Origin: Labrenzia sp. 011
GTDB lineage: Bacteria; Pseudomonadota; Alphaproteobacteria; Rhizobiales; Stappiaceae
DNA length: 64,000 bases
Assembly: GCF_003075075.1 (NCBI RefSeq)
Contig: NZ_QCYM01000003.1
Coordinates: 186,001-250,000 of the forward strand
Reading direction: 5' to 3'
This document shows, in pieces, positions 63,869-64,000 of this stretch (the stretch's first letter is position 1; each line of letters starts with the position of its first letter). The translations under genes were made by a program, and so were the position numbers. The notes beneath the pieces were generated by a model. The model did not search any database, was not told the origin of the DNA, and saw nothing but the letters and a program-made list of their open reading frames with translations.

Positions 63869-64000
63869 ATGATGACACAGTTGGAAATGAGCCCGGAGAA
63901 TGTCTTGCAGACCATTGTCCGCGATCCGTCTCTTGTTCTGGCCCTGGCTACAGGCTCCGCGCTGACGGCTTTTCTGCTGGTGGCCCATTCTTGCTGCCTT
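63869..64000 (+). CDS. Unidentified membrane protein gene downstream of coxF (3' partial)
   Basis: Starts within a run of three ATG codons (63866, 63869, 63872) directly behind AGGAGGAG, an excellent ribosome-binding site, and stays open to the window end. The visible ~44 residues read TQLEMSPENVLQTIVRDPSL followed by a hydrophobic helix LVLALATGSALTAFLLVAHSC. This is not the SRPBCC start of CoxG, which usually follows coxF. I do not recognise it. It lies 91 bases after coxF in the same direction. Confidence 0.6.
   Translation, partial: MMTQLEMSPENVLQTIVRDPSLVLALATGSALTAFLLVAHSCCL

Overview
The window is a GC-rich alphaproteobacterial chromosome segment. The gene content points to a marine member of the Rhizobiales/Hyphomicrobiales near Stappiaceae (Roseibium/Labrenzia/Stappia-like). 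The reasons are: an E1-beta subunit carrying its own lipoyl domain, a fused ispDF gene, tandem ntrBC-ntrYX followed by trkA and hfq-hflX, RutR-type control of reductive pyrimidine breakdown, and a form I aerobic CO dehydrogenase cluster. The taxonomic placement is inference; no rRNA gene is present.

Layout. 1-6770: end of the pyruvate dehydrogenase operon (pdhB partial, pdhC, lpd), two small YeaQ/GlsB-type membrane proteins, a 4HBT thioesterase, lipA and a RatA/Coq10-like protein. 6821-8458: three tandem paralogous secreted proteins of unknown function on the minus strand. 8562-10333: cinA and ispDF (minus). 10492-22219: dusB-ntrB-ntrC, ntrY-ntrX, trkA, a D-amino-acid-transaminase-like gene and hfq-hflX (plus), with mazG converging on hflX. 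23334-32348: a pyrimidine/hydantoin catabolic locus, with two permeases and an ATPase but no binding protein, then dihydropyrimidinase, beta-ureidopropionase and an omega-aminotransferase. These are divergent from rutR, and the shared intergenic region holds a perfect RutR operator plus a second degenerate one. arfB follows rutR.

32794-41431: a DMT permease, a class I PHA synthase, a three-gene glycosyltransferase/GH130/glycosyltransferase operon and a LysR remnant. 41738-48293: recX, an MBL phosphodiesterase, tatD, holB, tmk, a D,D-carboxypeptidase homologue with two altered active-site motifs, and rlpA. 49108-51770: a tRNA-Ser gene, the decayed 3' part of a large serine recombinase interrupted by an IS427-type fragment, and an AT-richer exported Ntn hydrolase of the choloylglycine/penicillin V acylase family. 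This looks like a remnant island. 51900-54874: a CPA2 antiporter, a frameshifted excisionase-like HTH gene and a tandem-domain universal stress protein.

55134-64000: the CO dehydrogenase cluster coxC-M-S-L-D-E-F. CoxL carries the form I signature AYRCSFR. An unidentified small membrane-protein gene follows and is cut by the window end. Together the cox genes encode the sensor/regulator, the Mo-Cu/FeS/FAD enzyme and the maturation factors for using atmospheric or photochemical CO as an energy supplement. The places most worth a second look are the secreted-paralogue trio, the GT-GH130-GT operon, the paired RutR sites, the palindrome in the coxC-coxM gap, and the degraded island at tRNA-Ser.
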